A stretch of 22,371 nucleotides of DNA from Thermoanaerobacterales bacterium (lineage in GTDB: Bacteria > Actinomycetota > Acidimicrobiia > Acidimicrobiales > JACDCH01), in assembly GCA_017577565.1 (NCBI GenBank), contig PKRH01000053.1:1-22371 (forward strand), read 5' to 3'. Below are positions 1 through 6,391 of the stretch, one piece after another. The notes under the pieces were generated by a model that saw nothing but the letters and a program-made list of their open reading frames with translations, was not told the DNA's origin and did no database searches. The position numbers and the translations under genes were made by a program. How positions within the stretch are numbered: the stretch's first letter is position 1; each line of letters opens with the position of its first letter.

Positions 1-426
1 GTCCTGCGCTACCGCCCGGTGCCCGGGCTGGCCGTGGGGGCCGGCGAGGACGCCCGCACGGTCGAGGTGCTGCGGCTCGTGCTGGCCGCCGAGCTGACCG
101 GCACGCCGCTGCGGCTCAGCCTCGCCCCGGCGCTGGCCCCGCGCCTGGCGGCCCCGCGGGTCGACGCCCTCGTCGAGGCGGTGGAGACGGCCGAGCAGTT
201 CGCGGCCCGGGCCCGCGCCGGCGGCGTGCGGGGCGGCCGGGTCCGCCTGGTCGGGGACCGCGAGGCGCCGGCGCTGACCCGCGACCTGGCCACGGTCGAG
301 GGGGTGACGGCGCTCGCCGGCCCCGTGCTCGCCACCGGCCGGCGCGAGCTGCTGGGGCTCCTGCGCGAGCAGGCGATCTCGCGGACGCTGCACCGGTTCG
401 GCCACCTGCCGCCCGAGCACCGCTGA
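1..426 (+). CDS. putA: C-terminal fragment of PutA-type proline dehydrogenase / 1-pyrroline-5-carboxylate dehydrogenase (5' end outside window)
   Basis: The reading frame is open from the first base and ends at TGA 424-426, so only the last 141 residues are present. It opens with VLRYRP, the segment that in actinobacterial PutA/P5C dehydrogenases follows the aldehyde dehydrogenase core. It ends with REQAISRTLHRFGHLP, which matches the family's closing REQAxSxTxHRxG motif. The enzyme would oxidise proline via P5C to glutamate. The catalytic Cys and the NAD-binding part lie upstream of the window, so it cannot be told whether this is the bifunctional enzyme or a stand-alone P5C dehydrogenase with the same tail. 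A strong hairpin at 428-455 follows the stop. The family call rests on remembered C-terminal motifs. Confidence 0.7.
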   Translation, partial: VLRYRPVPGLAVGAGEDARTVEVLRLVLAAELTGTPLRLSLAPALAPRLAAPRVDALVEAVETAEQFAARARAGGVRGGRVRLVGDREAPALTRDLATVEGVTALAGPVLATGRRELLGLLREQAISRTLHRFGHLPPEHR

Positions 427-427
427 A

Positions 428-455
428 CGGCCGGCGGCGGGCGGCCCGCCGGCCG
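428..455. terminator. Bidirectional hairpin between convergent genes
   Basis: There are perfect 10-bp inverted arms CGGCCGGCGG (428-437) and CCGCCGGCCG (446-455) around an 8-nt loop. They lie between the putA-like stop (426) and the convergent cupin stop (457). There is no U-tract, as is common for hairpins in very GC-rich actinobacteria. The position fits termination on both strands. Confidence 0.6.
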
Positions 456-456
456 C

Positions 457-837
457 TCAGTGCTCGGCGGCCTCGGCGTCGGCCTTCGTCTGGTGGACCG
501 TGCCCGGCTCGTGGTCGGGCGGGCCGTAGATGGTGTAGAGGCGCAGCGGGCCCGAGCCCGTGTTGCGGAAGTTGTGGCGGGTCCCCGCCGGCACGAAGGT
601 GAGGTCGCCGGCCGTCACGGGACCGGCCTGGCCCTCGAGGATGGCCTCGCCCTCGCCCTCCACGAACACGAGGGTCTGGTCGTGCTCCTCGTGGACCTCC
701 TCGCCGATCTCCTCGCCGGGCTGGAGCGTCATGAGGACGACCTGGGTGTGCTTCCCCGTGATGACCTCGCGGCGGAAGGCGTCGTTCTCCTTGGCGAGGT
801 CGACGATGTCGATCGTCTCGGCGGTCGTGGCCAGCAT
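457..837 (-). CDS. Small single-domain cupin protein
   Basis: A 126-residue protein starting at ATG 835-837, with GAGGAGG a few bases upstream on the minus strand. A cupin barrel is indicated by two motifs: HEEHDQTLVFVEGEGE (about 49-64; H49 and H52 possible metal ligands) and GDLTFVPAGTRHNFRN (78-92; H88). The length is typical for a one-domain cupin, which may bind a metal ion and act as a small dioxygenase, isomerase or stress protein. The substrate cannot be inferred. It is divergent from the TetR gene at 949, with 111 bp between them that contain a palindromic operator-like site, so co-regulation by that TetR is possible. Fold call firm, function unknown. Confidence 0.85.
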   Translation of the reverse strand: MLATTAETIDIVDLAKENDAFRREVITGKHTQVVLMTLQPGEEIGEEVHEEHDQTLVFVEGEGEAILEGQAGPVTAGDLTFVPAGTRHNFRNTGSGPLRLYTIYGPPDHEPGTVHQTKADAEAAEH

Positions 838-912
838 GGTGCCTCCTCGGATGGCGAAGCTCGGCGGACCGGGTACCCCGCCGGCCGCCCGCTGAACCGT
901 GCCCCGAGGCGC

Positions 913-942
913 TTGACCGCACTGAATGAACGGTCTTTCAAT
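913..942 (+). promoter_or_regulatory. Leaderless promoter with overlapping TetR-type operator
   Basis: TTGACC (913-918) and TTCAAT (937-942) form a -35/-10 pair with an 18-bp spacer. The -10 ends 6 nt before the TetR ATG at 949, and there is no ribosome binding site, so the mRNA probably starts at the ATG. The 18-bp segment 925-942 is an imperfect palindrome of the form A-TGAA-G--C-TTCA-T (14 of 18 positions symmetric) and covers the spacer and -10. This is a classic place for autorepression by the adjacent TetR protein. Binding is inferred from symmetry and position only. Confidence 0.6.
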
Positions 943-948
943 GACGCC

Positions 949-1566
949 ATGGCCCGCACCGCCGGCGTCACGCCCGAGCAGACCCGCGCCCGCCTCCTGC
1001 AGGCGGCCGCGGCCGAGTTCCAGCGCCAGGGCTTCGAGGGCACCCGGGTGGCCGACATCGCCCGGGCCGCGGGCGTGAGCAACGGCGCGCTCTACAGCCA
1101 CTTCGAGTCGAAGACCGAGCTGCTGGCCGCCGCCCTGCGCGACCACGGGCCCAACCACCTGGCCGCCCTGTTCCTCGACGAGCCCGGGCACTCGGTCGTC
1201 GACCTGCTCGTCACCATCGGCCAGGGCCTCACCCAGCGACCGCCCGACCACGGCTCGCTGGTCATCGAGGCCCTCGTCGCCGCCCGGCGCGACCCCGAGG
1301 TCGCCCGCACGGTGCACGAGCACGTCGGCGACCGGTGCGCCTGGCTGGCCGACCTCATCCGCACCGGGCAGGCGGAGGGGGCCGTCGACCCCGACATCTC
1401 CCCCGAGGCCCTCGCCCGCTACTGCCTGATGCTGCTGTTCGGGTCGGTGCTGCTGCCGGCCGCGGGCCTCGACCCCATCGCCCCCGGCGAGTGGGAGCGG
1501 CTGATCGAACGCCTCGGCGAGGCCCTCCGCCCCGCCGGGCCCGACCGCGACGGAGGACGACCGTGA
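949..1566 (+). CDS. TetR/AcrR-family transcriptional regulator
   Basis: A 205-residue protein with an N-terminal TetR helix-turn-helix (about residues 12-60), including GTRVADIARAAGVSNGALYS followed by HFESKTELLAAAL, the family signature. The C-terminal half is a helical ligand-binding and dimerisation domain with no recognisable ligand. Length is normal for TetR. The ATG at 949 is chosen because the homology begins there and a -10-like hexamer sits 6 nt upstream. Its stop overlaps the GTG of the ferredoxin gene (GTGA, 1563-1566), so it is the first gene of a TetR-ferredoxin-P450 operon. It probably represses itself and the downstream monooxygenase genes, possibly also the divergent cupin. 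The inducer may be the P450 substrate. Confidence 0.92.
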   Translation: MARTAGVTPEQTRARLLQAAAAEFQRQGFEGTRVADIARAAGVSNGALYSHFESKTELLAAALRDHGPNHLAALFLDEPGHSVVDLLVTIGQGLTQRPPDHGSLVIEALVAARRDPEVARTVHEHVGDRCAWLADLIRTGQAEGAVDPDISPEALARYCLMLLFGSVLLPAAGLDPIAPGEWERLIERLGEALRPAGPDRDGGRP

Positions 1567-1763
1567 GGGTGCGCATCGACCGGGACCGCTGCCAGGGCCA
1601 CGGCCGCTGCTACAGCCTGGCCCCCGAGCTGTTCCAGCCGGACGACATCGGCGACGGCGTCGTCGTCGGCGACGGGGTCGTGACCCCCGGCCAGGAGGAC
1701 GCCGCCCGGCGGGCCGCCCTCAACTGCCCCGAGCAGGCCGTCGTCATCGAGGAGGAGGCATGA
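1563..1763 (+). CDS. [3Fe-4S] ferredoxin partner of P450
   Basis: A 66-residue protein starting at GTG 1563, with GGAGG about 7 nt upstream inside the end of the TetR gene. Cluster ligands are Cys10 and Cys16 in CQGHGRC and Cys55 in NCPEQAV. The single CP motif and the missing fourth Cys indicate a [3Fe-4S] ferredoxin of the kind that passes single electrons to bacterial P450s. Its TGA overlaps the ATG of the P450 gene (ATGA, 1760-1763), a tight coupling that makes it the dedicated redox partner. No ferredoxin reductase is encoded in this window, so a reductase from elsewhere must supply it. Confidence 0.93.
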   Translation: MRVRIDRDRCQGHGRCYSLAPELFQPDDIGDGVVVGDGVVTPGQEDAARRAALNCPEQAVVIEEEA

Positions 1764-2965
1764 GCGAGGCCGTGCGCCCGGTCGCCGACTACGCCACCGA
1801 CTTCGACCACCACGGCGCCGAGTGGGTCGCCGACCCCTACCCGATCATCGAGGACCTGCGCCGCCGCTGCCCGGTGGCCCACACCGAGCGCTACGGCGGC
1901 GCCTGGATGCCGGTCCGCCACGAGGACGTCGCCGCCATCGCCTACGACACCGAGCACTTCAGCTCCCGCACGGTCGTCGTGGGCCACACCCGGCCGCCCC
2001 GGGACATCGCCCCGATCGGGGTCGCGCCGCCGATCTCCTCCGACCCGCCGTTCCACCACGGCGCCCGGCGCGTCCTGCTGCCGGCCTTCTCGCCCCAGGC
2101 GATCGCCAAGCTGGAGCCGGGGACGCGGGCCTTCTGCGAGGAGCTCGTCGACGGGCTCGAGGGCCGGGACGTCGTCGACGGCGCCGCCGAGTACGCGCAG
2201 CACATCCCCGTGCGGGTCATCGCCGACATGCTCGGCTTCCCCCGACAGGACGCCGACCTGTTCCGGCGCTTCGTCCACGACGTGCTCGAGGGCGTCAACG
2301 ACCCGCTCGAGGAGCGGTTCGAGAAGGTCCAGGCGCTGTTCGGCTACCTCGAGGCCCAGGTCGAGGACCACGTCGCCCACCCGCGCGACGACCTGACCTC
2401 CTACCTGCTGGAAGCCGAGATGGACGGCGAGCGGCTCACGCCCCGCCACGTCGTCGGCACGATGGCGCTGCTCCTGCTGGCCGGCATCGACACGACCTGG
2501 AGCGCCATCGGCGCCTCGCTGTGGCACCTGGCCCGGACGCCCGCCGACCGCGAGCGCCTCGTCGCCGAGCCCGAGCTGCTGCCCACCGCGATCGAGGAGC
2601 TGCTGCGGGCCTACGCGCCGGTCACCATGGCCCGCCTGGTCAAGGAGGACATGACCTGGAAGGGCTGCGAGATGAAGGCCGACGACTGGGTCCTCCTCTC
2701 GTTCCCGGCGGCCAACCGTGACCCCGAGGTGTTCGAGGACGCGGACGAGGTCGTCATCGACCGGGAGGTGAACCGCCACGCGGCCTTCGGCCTCGGCCCC
2801 CACCGCTGCCTCGGCTCGCACCTCGCCCGCATGGAGCTGCGGGTGGCGCTGGAGGCCTGGCTGGCCCGGTTCCCCGACTTCTCCCTGGCCGACCCCGACG
2901 CCGTCGTCTGGTCACCGGGGCAGGTGCGGGGGCCCCGCCGCCTGCCGCTCGCCGTCCACCGCTAG
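1760..2965 (+). CDS. Cytochrome P450 monooxygenase (operon with ferredoxin)
   Basis: A 401-residue soluble class I bacterial P450. Visible hallmarks are the I-helix oxygen-activation motif AGIDTT (241-246), the K-helix ExxR (E280-R283) and the heme loop FGLGPHRCLG with the thiolate ligand Cys350. It inserts one oxygen atom from O2 into an organic substrate using electrons from the preceding ferredoxin. The ATG overlaps the ferredoxin stop. The substrate is not deducible from sequence. The TetR head gene suggests substrate-inducible expression, hence catabolism or detoxification rather than housekeeping. It ends 6 bp before the convergent hemerythrin-like gene. Confidence 0.95.
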   Translation: MSEAVRPVADYATDFDHHGAEWVADPYPIIEDLRRRCPVAHTERYGGAWMPVRHEDVAAIAYDTEHFSSRTVVVGHTRPPRDIAPIGVAPPISSDPPFHHGARRVLLPAFSPQAIAKLEPGTRAFCEELVDGLEGRDVVDGAAEYAQHIPVRVIADMLGFPRQDADLFRRFVHDVLEGVNDPLEERFEKVQALFGYLEAQVEDHVAHPRDDLTSYLLEAEMDGERLTPRHVVGTMALLLLAGIDTTWSAIGASLWHLARTPADRERLVAEPELLPTAIEELLRAYAPVTMARLVKEDMTWKGCEMKADDWVLLSFPAANRDPEVFEDADEVVIDREVNRHAAFGLGPHRCLGSHLARMELRVALEAWLARFPDFSLADPDAVVWSPGQVRGPRRLPLAVHR

Positions 2966-2971
2966 CGGCCC

Positions 2972-3472
2972 TCAGCGCGCCTGCCGGCGGGCCCGGGCCC
3001 GGCCGGCCGGGTGGCCGCGCACGAGCGAGCGCCGGGCCAGCAGCGCGCTCTCGAGGCGCGTCTGCCGCAGGATCGTCCGGTCGATCTCGACCATCGCGGC
3101 GATGTACGAGGTCCGGTCGCCGTCCTCGTCGCCGCTGTCGCCCTCGAGCGCCGCGAGCAGGTCGGCGACGAGCGCGACCAGGCGGTCCGCCCCGTCGCGC
3201 ACGAGGGCGGGCGCGGCCCCGGGCAGCTCGGCCATGACCTCGTGCTCGGCCGCGATGTGCCCGACCAGGTCGCCGTGCAGGCGGGCGAGCTCCCGGCGCA
3301 GCGCGCCGTGGTCGGCGGTGACCGCGGCCCGCACGGCCCGCCGGGCGGTCTCGAGCAGGTCGGCGTGGGTGGCGGTGTGGTCCGCACGGGCCGGGGCGCC
3401 CTCGTCGGGTGGCTCGGCCGGGGCGCGCCGGGCGGCGGGTCCGCCGGGCTGGGGTGCGGGGAGAGGGATCAC
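2972..3472 (-). CDS. Hemerythrin-like (HHE-type) protein
   Basis: 166 residues from GTG 3470-3472, preceded by GTGAGG with suitable spacing. After a Pro/Ala-rich N-terminal tail (1-30) the protein is predicted helical, with histidine and glutamate spacing reminiscent of hemerythrin/HHE domains: H55, H66, H72, E76 and H77 in HGDLVGHIAAEHEVM. Family members bind O2, NO or a di-iron centre. The second half lacks an obvious matching His set, so this may be a degenerate or half-conserved domain. Upstream there is a TACGGT -10-like hexamer (3520-3525) and a DosR-like palindrome at 3550-3563. Domain call moderate, role inferred. Confidence 0.6.
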   Translation of the reverse strand: MIPLPAPQPGGPAARRAPAEPPDEGAPARADHTATHADLLETARRAVRAAVTADHGALRRELARLHGDLVGHIAAEHEVMAELPGAAPALVRDGADRLVALVADLLAALEGDSGDEDGDRTSYIAAMVEIDRTILRQTRLESALLARRSLVRGHPAGRARARRQAR

Positions 3473-3519
3473 GGTCGCCTCACCGGCCTCGGGGCTGGGG
3501 ATCGGCCGGCGCTGCCGAC

Positions 3520-3563
3520 ACCGTAACCGCGCCCGGCGGCCCGTGCCCAGGGTCGAAGGTCCA
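3520..3563 (-). promoter_or_regulatory. Putative promoter with DosR-like box upstream of the hemerythrin-like gene
   Basis: On the minus strand TACGGT (3525-3520) fits an actinobacterial -10. Centred 31.5 bp upstream of its first base is GGGTC-GAAG-GTCCA (3550-3563), which has one mismatch per arm from the DosR/DevR core GGGAC-N4-GTCCC. The same distance separates the proximal box and the -10 at cydA. It is a prediction from pattern and spacing only. Confidence 0.4.
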
Positions 3564-3600
3564 TCCTCGCCGCCGGCGGCGGCCGCCCGCCCGGGCGCGG

Positions 3601-3774
3601 TCACTCGATGTGCTCGCCCAGCTCCTCGCCCTCGTCGGCGAGCCCCTCCTCCTCGAGCTCGCCCTCGACGGCCTCCCGCCGGGTCACCGGGTCGGGGTTC
3701 TCGGCGGCGACCTCCTCGTAGATCTCCTCCGCCCGCTCGCGGTCGCGGTCCTCGGACGTGCGGTCGTCGGGCAT
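3601..3774 (-). CDS. Small, highly acidic hypothetical protein
   Basis: A 57-residue protein starting at ATG 3772-3774, with a strong GGGAGG site 4 nt upstream, and ending at TGA 3601-3603. It contains 24 Asp/Glu against 6 Arg and no Lys, and has no Cys, signal or membrane segment. The N-terminal part (about 8-40) could form a charged helix and the C-terminal part is a Glu/Gly-rich tail. No family is recognised. The strong ribosome site and clean stop argue that it is real. It lies between two other leftward genes, with 127 bp separating it from the hemerythrin gene downstream. Function unknown; a small stress or interaction protein is possible. Confidence 0.65.
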   Translation of the reverse strand: MPDDRTSEDRDRERAEEIYEEVAAENPDPVTRREAVEGELEEEGLADEGEELGEHIE

Positions 3775-3833
3775 GGCGCCTCCCGGGTCGCGCGTGCCAG
3801 GTCCGCGTACCCGCCGCCGGGCCGGCCCGAACC

Positions 3834-4265
3834 CTAGGAGCGCCGCCGCAGCACCCGCAGCGCGTGCGAGCGCAGGACGGCGGGCGCCGTGTGCTCGTGG
3901 TGCCCGGGGATCGTCGCCGCCAGGCGGGGGAGGAGCCGCTCGTCGCCGGCGGCCCGGTCGACGGCGCGCGGGTGGCCGGCGAGGACCAGCGGCACCCGGG
4001 GCGGCACGACCTCGCGGGCGGCGGCCGTGAGCCGGTCGACGATCTCGTCGACGGCCTCGGGGCCGGGGCGCCGGCCGGCGGGGCGGTCACGGGTCGGCGT
4101 CAGCCGGACCGGCAGGTCGGGGCCGGTCGCCTCGCGCACCGTGCGCGCGTCGGCGAGCAGGATCCGGCCGGTCCAGTGGCCGATGACGAGGATGGCCACC
4201 AGCGGCTCGGCGACCCGGTCGGCCGGGGCGCGCTGGGGTGCACGTTGTCGGAGGTCGGTCGTCAC
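3834..4265 (-). CDS. Hypothetical protein, 143 aa
   Basis: An open frame from GTG 4263-4265 (GAGAGG about 11 nt upstream) to TAG 3834-3836. An alternative GTG at 4275-4277 overlaps that ribosome site and is less likely. The protein has a hydrophobic strand-like stretch AEPLVAILVIGHWTGRILLAD (about 19-39) and a second, VPLVLAGHPRAVDRA (91-105), followed by an Arg-rich end. This alpha/beta pattern with PLVLAG recalls the last domain of bacterial eRF1-like (BaeRF-type) proteins, but the resemblance is weak and the Leu-Ala-Gly motif is common. There is no membrane span long enough to be convincing. The large long-stem hairpin at 4365-4413 lies in its upstream region. Confidence 0.5.
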   Translation of the reverse strand: MTTDLRQRAPQRAPADRVAEPLVAILVIGHWTGRILLADARTVREATGPDLPVRLTPTRDRPAGRRPGPEAVDEIVDRLTAAAREVVPPRVPLVLAGHPRAVDRAAGDERLLPRLAATIPGHHEHTAPAVLRSHALRVLRRRS

Positions 4266-4364
4266 GACGGTCGTCACCTCTCGGGGGCTCGGGGGCCCGA
4301 CCGCCCGGCGCGACGGGCGCCGGGGCGCGGGCCGGAGCGAGATGCGGACGTGGAGGCCCCCCTC

Positions 4365-4413
4365 GTTCTGGCGTCTGCCGGGCACCGTCACGGGCGCCCG
4401 GAGACGCCAGAAC
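4365..4413. promoter_or_regulatory. Long perfect stem-loop (attenuator, terminator or operator)
   Basis: GTTCTGGCGTCT (4365-4376) pairs perfectly with AGACGCCAGAAC (4402-4413). After one bulged G the stem continues with CCGGGC/GCCCGG, giving 18 bp around a 12-nt loop. No U-tract follows on either strand. On the minus strand it lies between a possible 33-aa leader peptide (stop at 4452) and the gene starting at 4265. That is a suitable place for an attenuator or a terminator, or it may be a processing site. Confidence 0.6.
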
Positions 4414-4451
4414 TGACCTGGACGGGGGAAGGAGCCGGGCGGCTCCGGGGA

Positions 4452-4553
4452 TCAGGCGCCCGGCGGGGCGCCGACCAGCAGCGCCCACCAGCAGGCGGGG
4501 CGCTCGGCCGCCGGGATCCGCAAGGCCCGGCACGCAGGGCTGGTCGTCGCCAT
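4452..4553 (-). CDS. Possible leaderless 33-aa leader peptide
   Basis: A short frame from ATG 4551-4553 to the stop at 4452, encoding 33 residues that include CRALRIPAAERPACWWALLV. There is no ribosome site, but a TATGGT hexamer (4566-4561) sits exactly 7 nt before the ATG and TTGCGT lies 16 nt further upstream, the arrangement of a leaderless actinobacterial promoter. The tandem Trp, the two Cys and the long stem-loop 38 nt after the stop resemble a regulatory leader peptide. It could equally be a chance frame. Translation is unproven. Confidence 0.35.
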   Translation of the reverse strand: MATTSPACRALRIPAAERPACWWALLVGAPPGA

Positions 4554-4660
4554 GGGGCCGACCATAGCCACGTCCCCGGGGAACGCAACCCCGTTGGGGT
4601 GCCCCCGGACCGGTCCCGTAGGGTCTAGGGCCCCACCGACCCCACCGTCGTCCGACACCC

Positions 4661-6391
4661 GTGCTGATCCGACTGCTCGCGTCCCACCTGCGCCCCTACC
4701 GCGGCCTGCTCGCGGCCGTGGTGGTGCTGCAGGCCGTGCAGGCGCTGGCGACCCTCTACCTGCCCACCCTCAACGCCGACATCATCGACCACGGCATCCT
4801 GCCCGGCGACGACGGCTACATCCGCACGACCGGCGCCGTCATGCTCGGCGTCACGCTCGTCCAGGTGGTGTTCGCGGTCGCGGCCGTCTGGTGCGGGGCC
4901 CGGGTGGCGATGGGCTTCGGCCGCGACGTGCGCAACGAGCTGTTCCACCGGGTGACGAGCTTCTCGGCCCGCGAGGTCAACCTGTTCGGCGCGCCGTCGC
5001 TCATCACCCGCATCACCAACGACGTCCAGCAGGTGCAGATGCTCGTCGTCATGACCTGCACGCTGGCCGTCTCGGCGCCGGTCATGTTCCTCGGCGGCAT
5101 CGTGCTCGCGGTGCGCCAGGACGTCGGGCTGTCGTGGCTGTTCCTCGTCAGCCTGCCGGCGCTCGCCCTCAGCATCGGCTCGGTCGTGCGCCGCATGGTG
5201 CCGCTGTTCCGGCGCATGCAGGACCGCATCGACGGCGCCAACGACGTGCTGCGCGAGCAGATCACCGGCATCCGGGTCGTGCGGGCCTTCGTGCGCGAGC
5301 CCGAGGAGGTCGCCCGCTTCGAGCGGGTGAACGACGAGCTCACCGACGTGTCGCTGGCCGCCGGGCGGCTGATGGCGGTGATCTTCCCGACGATGCTGCT
5401 GATCGTGAACGCGTCCAGCGTCGGCGTGCTGTGGTTCGGCGGCATCCGGGTCGACGCCGGCGACATGTCGGCGGGCTCGCTGGTCGCGTTCCTCACCTAC
5501 TTCACGGTCATCCTCATGTCGGTGATGATGGGGATGTTCGTCGCCATCATGGCGCCGCGGGCGGCGGTGTGCGCCGAGCGCATCGTCGAGGTCCTGCGGA
5601 CCGAGCCGTCGGTGCGGGCGGCGGCGCGCCCGGTCACCGAGGTGACCGAGCGGGGCACGCTCGAGATGCGGGACGCCGCCTTCCGCTACCCGGGCGCCGA
5701 GCAGCCGGTGCTGGAGGGCGTCAGCTTCCGGACCCTCCCCGGGCAGACCCTGGCGGTCGTGGGCAGCACGGGCTCGGGCAAGACGACGCTGGTCAACCTC
5801 GTCGCCCGGCTGATGGACGTCACCGAGGGTGCCGTGCTGGTCGACGGCGTCGACGTCCGGGACCTGGCGCCCGACCTGCTGTGGGAGCGGATCGGGCTCG
5901 TGCCCCAGAAGCCCTACCTGTTCTCGGGCACCGTGGCGAGCAACCTCCGCTACGGCAAGCCGGACGCCACCGACGACGAGCTGTGGGAGGCGCTGCGGGT
6001 GGCGCAGGCGGCCGACTTCGTCGCCGCCATGGGTGGGCTGGACGCGACGATCGCCCAGGGCGGCGCCAACGTCTCCGGCGGCCAGCGCCAGCGGCTCGCC
6101 ATCGCCCGGGCCCTGGTGAAGCGGCCGGAGATCTACCTGTTCGACGACTCGTTCTCGGCCCTCGACCTGGCGACCGACGCCCGGCTGCGGGCCGCCCTCG
6201 TGCCCTATGTGGCCGGGTCGACCGTCGTCATCGTGGCCCAGCGGATCTCCACCATCCGCGACGCCGACCAGATCCTCGTGCTGGAGGGCGGCCGGCAGGT
6301 GGGGCTGGGCACCCACGACGAGCTGCTGCGGACCTGCGCCACCTACGCGGAGATCGTCGAGTCGCAGGCCGGCCAGGGGGCGGCGGCGTGA
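4661..6391 (+). CDS. ABC exporter subunit 1 (TMD-NBD half-transporter, degenerate ATP site)
   Basis: 576 residues from GTG 4661. An N-terminal six-helix exporter domain (about 1-310) is followed by an ATPase domain (about 335-576). Walker A is GSTGSGKTT (368-376, K374) and the signature is VSGGQ (471-475). The catalytic position after Walker B is Asp496 (LFDDSFSALD) instead of Glu, and the switch residue is Gln527 (VAQRISTI) instead of His. Both replacements mark the non-hydrolytic site of heterodimeric exporters such as TM287/288 or BmrCD-like pairs. The stop overlaps the GTG of subunit 2 (GTGA), so the two are made together. The substrate could be a drug, lipid or peptide and is not predictable. 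No clear ribosome site precedes the start. Confidence 0.93.
   Translation: MLIRLLASHLRPYRGLLAAVVVLQAVQALATLYLPTLNADIIDHGILPGDDGYIRTTGAVMLGVTLVQVVFAVAAVWCGARVAMGFGRDVRNELFHRVTSFSAREVNLFGAPSLITRITNDVQQVQMLVVMTCTLAVSAPVMFLGGIVLAVRQDVGLSWLFLVSLPALALSIGSVVRRMVPLFRRMQDRIDGANDVLREQITGIRVVRAFVREPEEVARFERVNDELTDVSLAAGRLMAVIFPTMLLIVNASSVGVLWFGGIRVDAGDMSAGSLVAFLTYFTVILMSVMMGMFVAIMAPRAAVCAERIVEVLRTEPSVRAAARPVTEVTERGTLEMRDAAFRYPGAEQPVLEGVSFRTLPGQTLAVVGSTGSGKTTLVNLVARLMDVTEGAVLVDGVDVRDLAPDLLWERIGLVPQKPYLFSGTVASNLRYGKPDATDDELWEALRVAQAADFVAAMGGLDATIAQGGANVSGGQRQRLAIARALVKRPEIYLFDDSFSALDLATDARLRAALVPYVAGSTVVIVAQRISTIRDADQILVLEGGRQVGLGTHDELLRTCATYAEIVESQAGQGAAA

Larger units (their letters stand above)
4266..4660. 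other. Intergenic region between divergent genes
   Basis: About 395 bp between the leftward 143-aa gene and the rightward ABC exporter operon. It holds the long stem-loop (4365-4413), the candidate leader frame (4452-4553) with its promoter, a perfect GGACCGGTCC palindrome (4607-4616) and a TAGGGT hexamer (4619-4624) that could be the -10 for the ABC operon (TTGGGG at 4594-4599 as a weak -35, 19-bp spacer). The rest shows nothing I recognise. Confidence 0.6.

Noticed and set aside
460..948. N-terminal extension of the TetR frame to an upstream start
   Set aside because: It is antisense to the cupin gene, and the TetR homology and a leaderless promoter place the start at 949.
4266..4391. N-terminal extension of the 143-aa hypothetical protein to ATG 4391
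   Set aside because: The start would lie inside the long stem-loop with no ribosome site, and the added residues are Arg/Pro-rich like shadow sequence.
4607..4616. GGACCGGTCC palindrome before the ABC operon
   Set aside because: Perfect but short in 70%+ GC DNA. It lacks the N4 spacing of the DosR core, so it was not called an operator; kept only as a note in the intergenic entry.
4552..6387. An open frame continuous with ABC subunit 2 that would give a 1245-aa fusion
   Set aside because: This upstream part is an Arg/Gly/Pro-rich shadow of ABC subunit 1 in another frame. The real second subunit starts at the GTG 6388 overlapping the first gene's stop.
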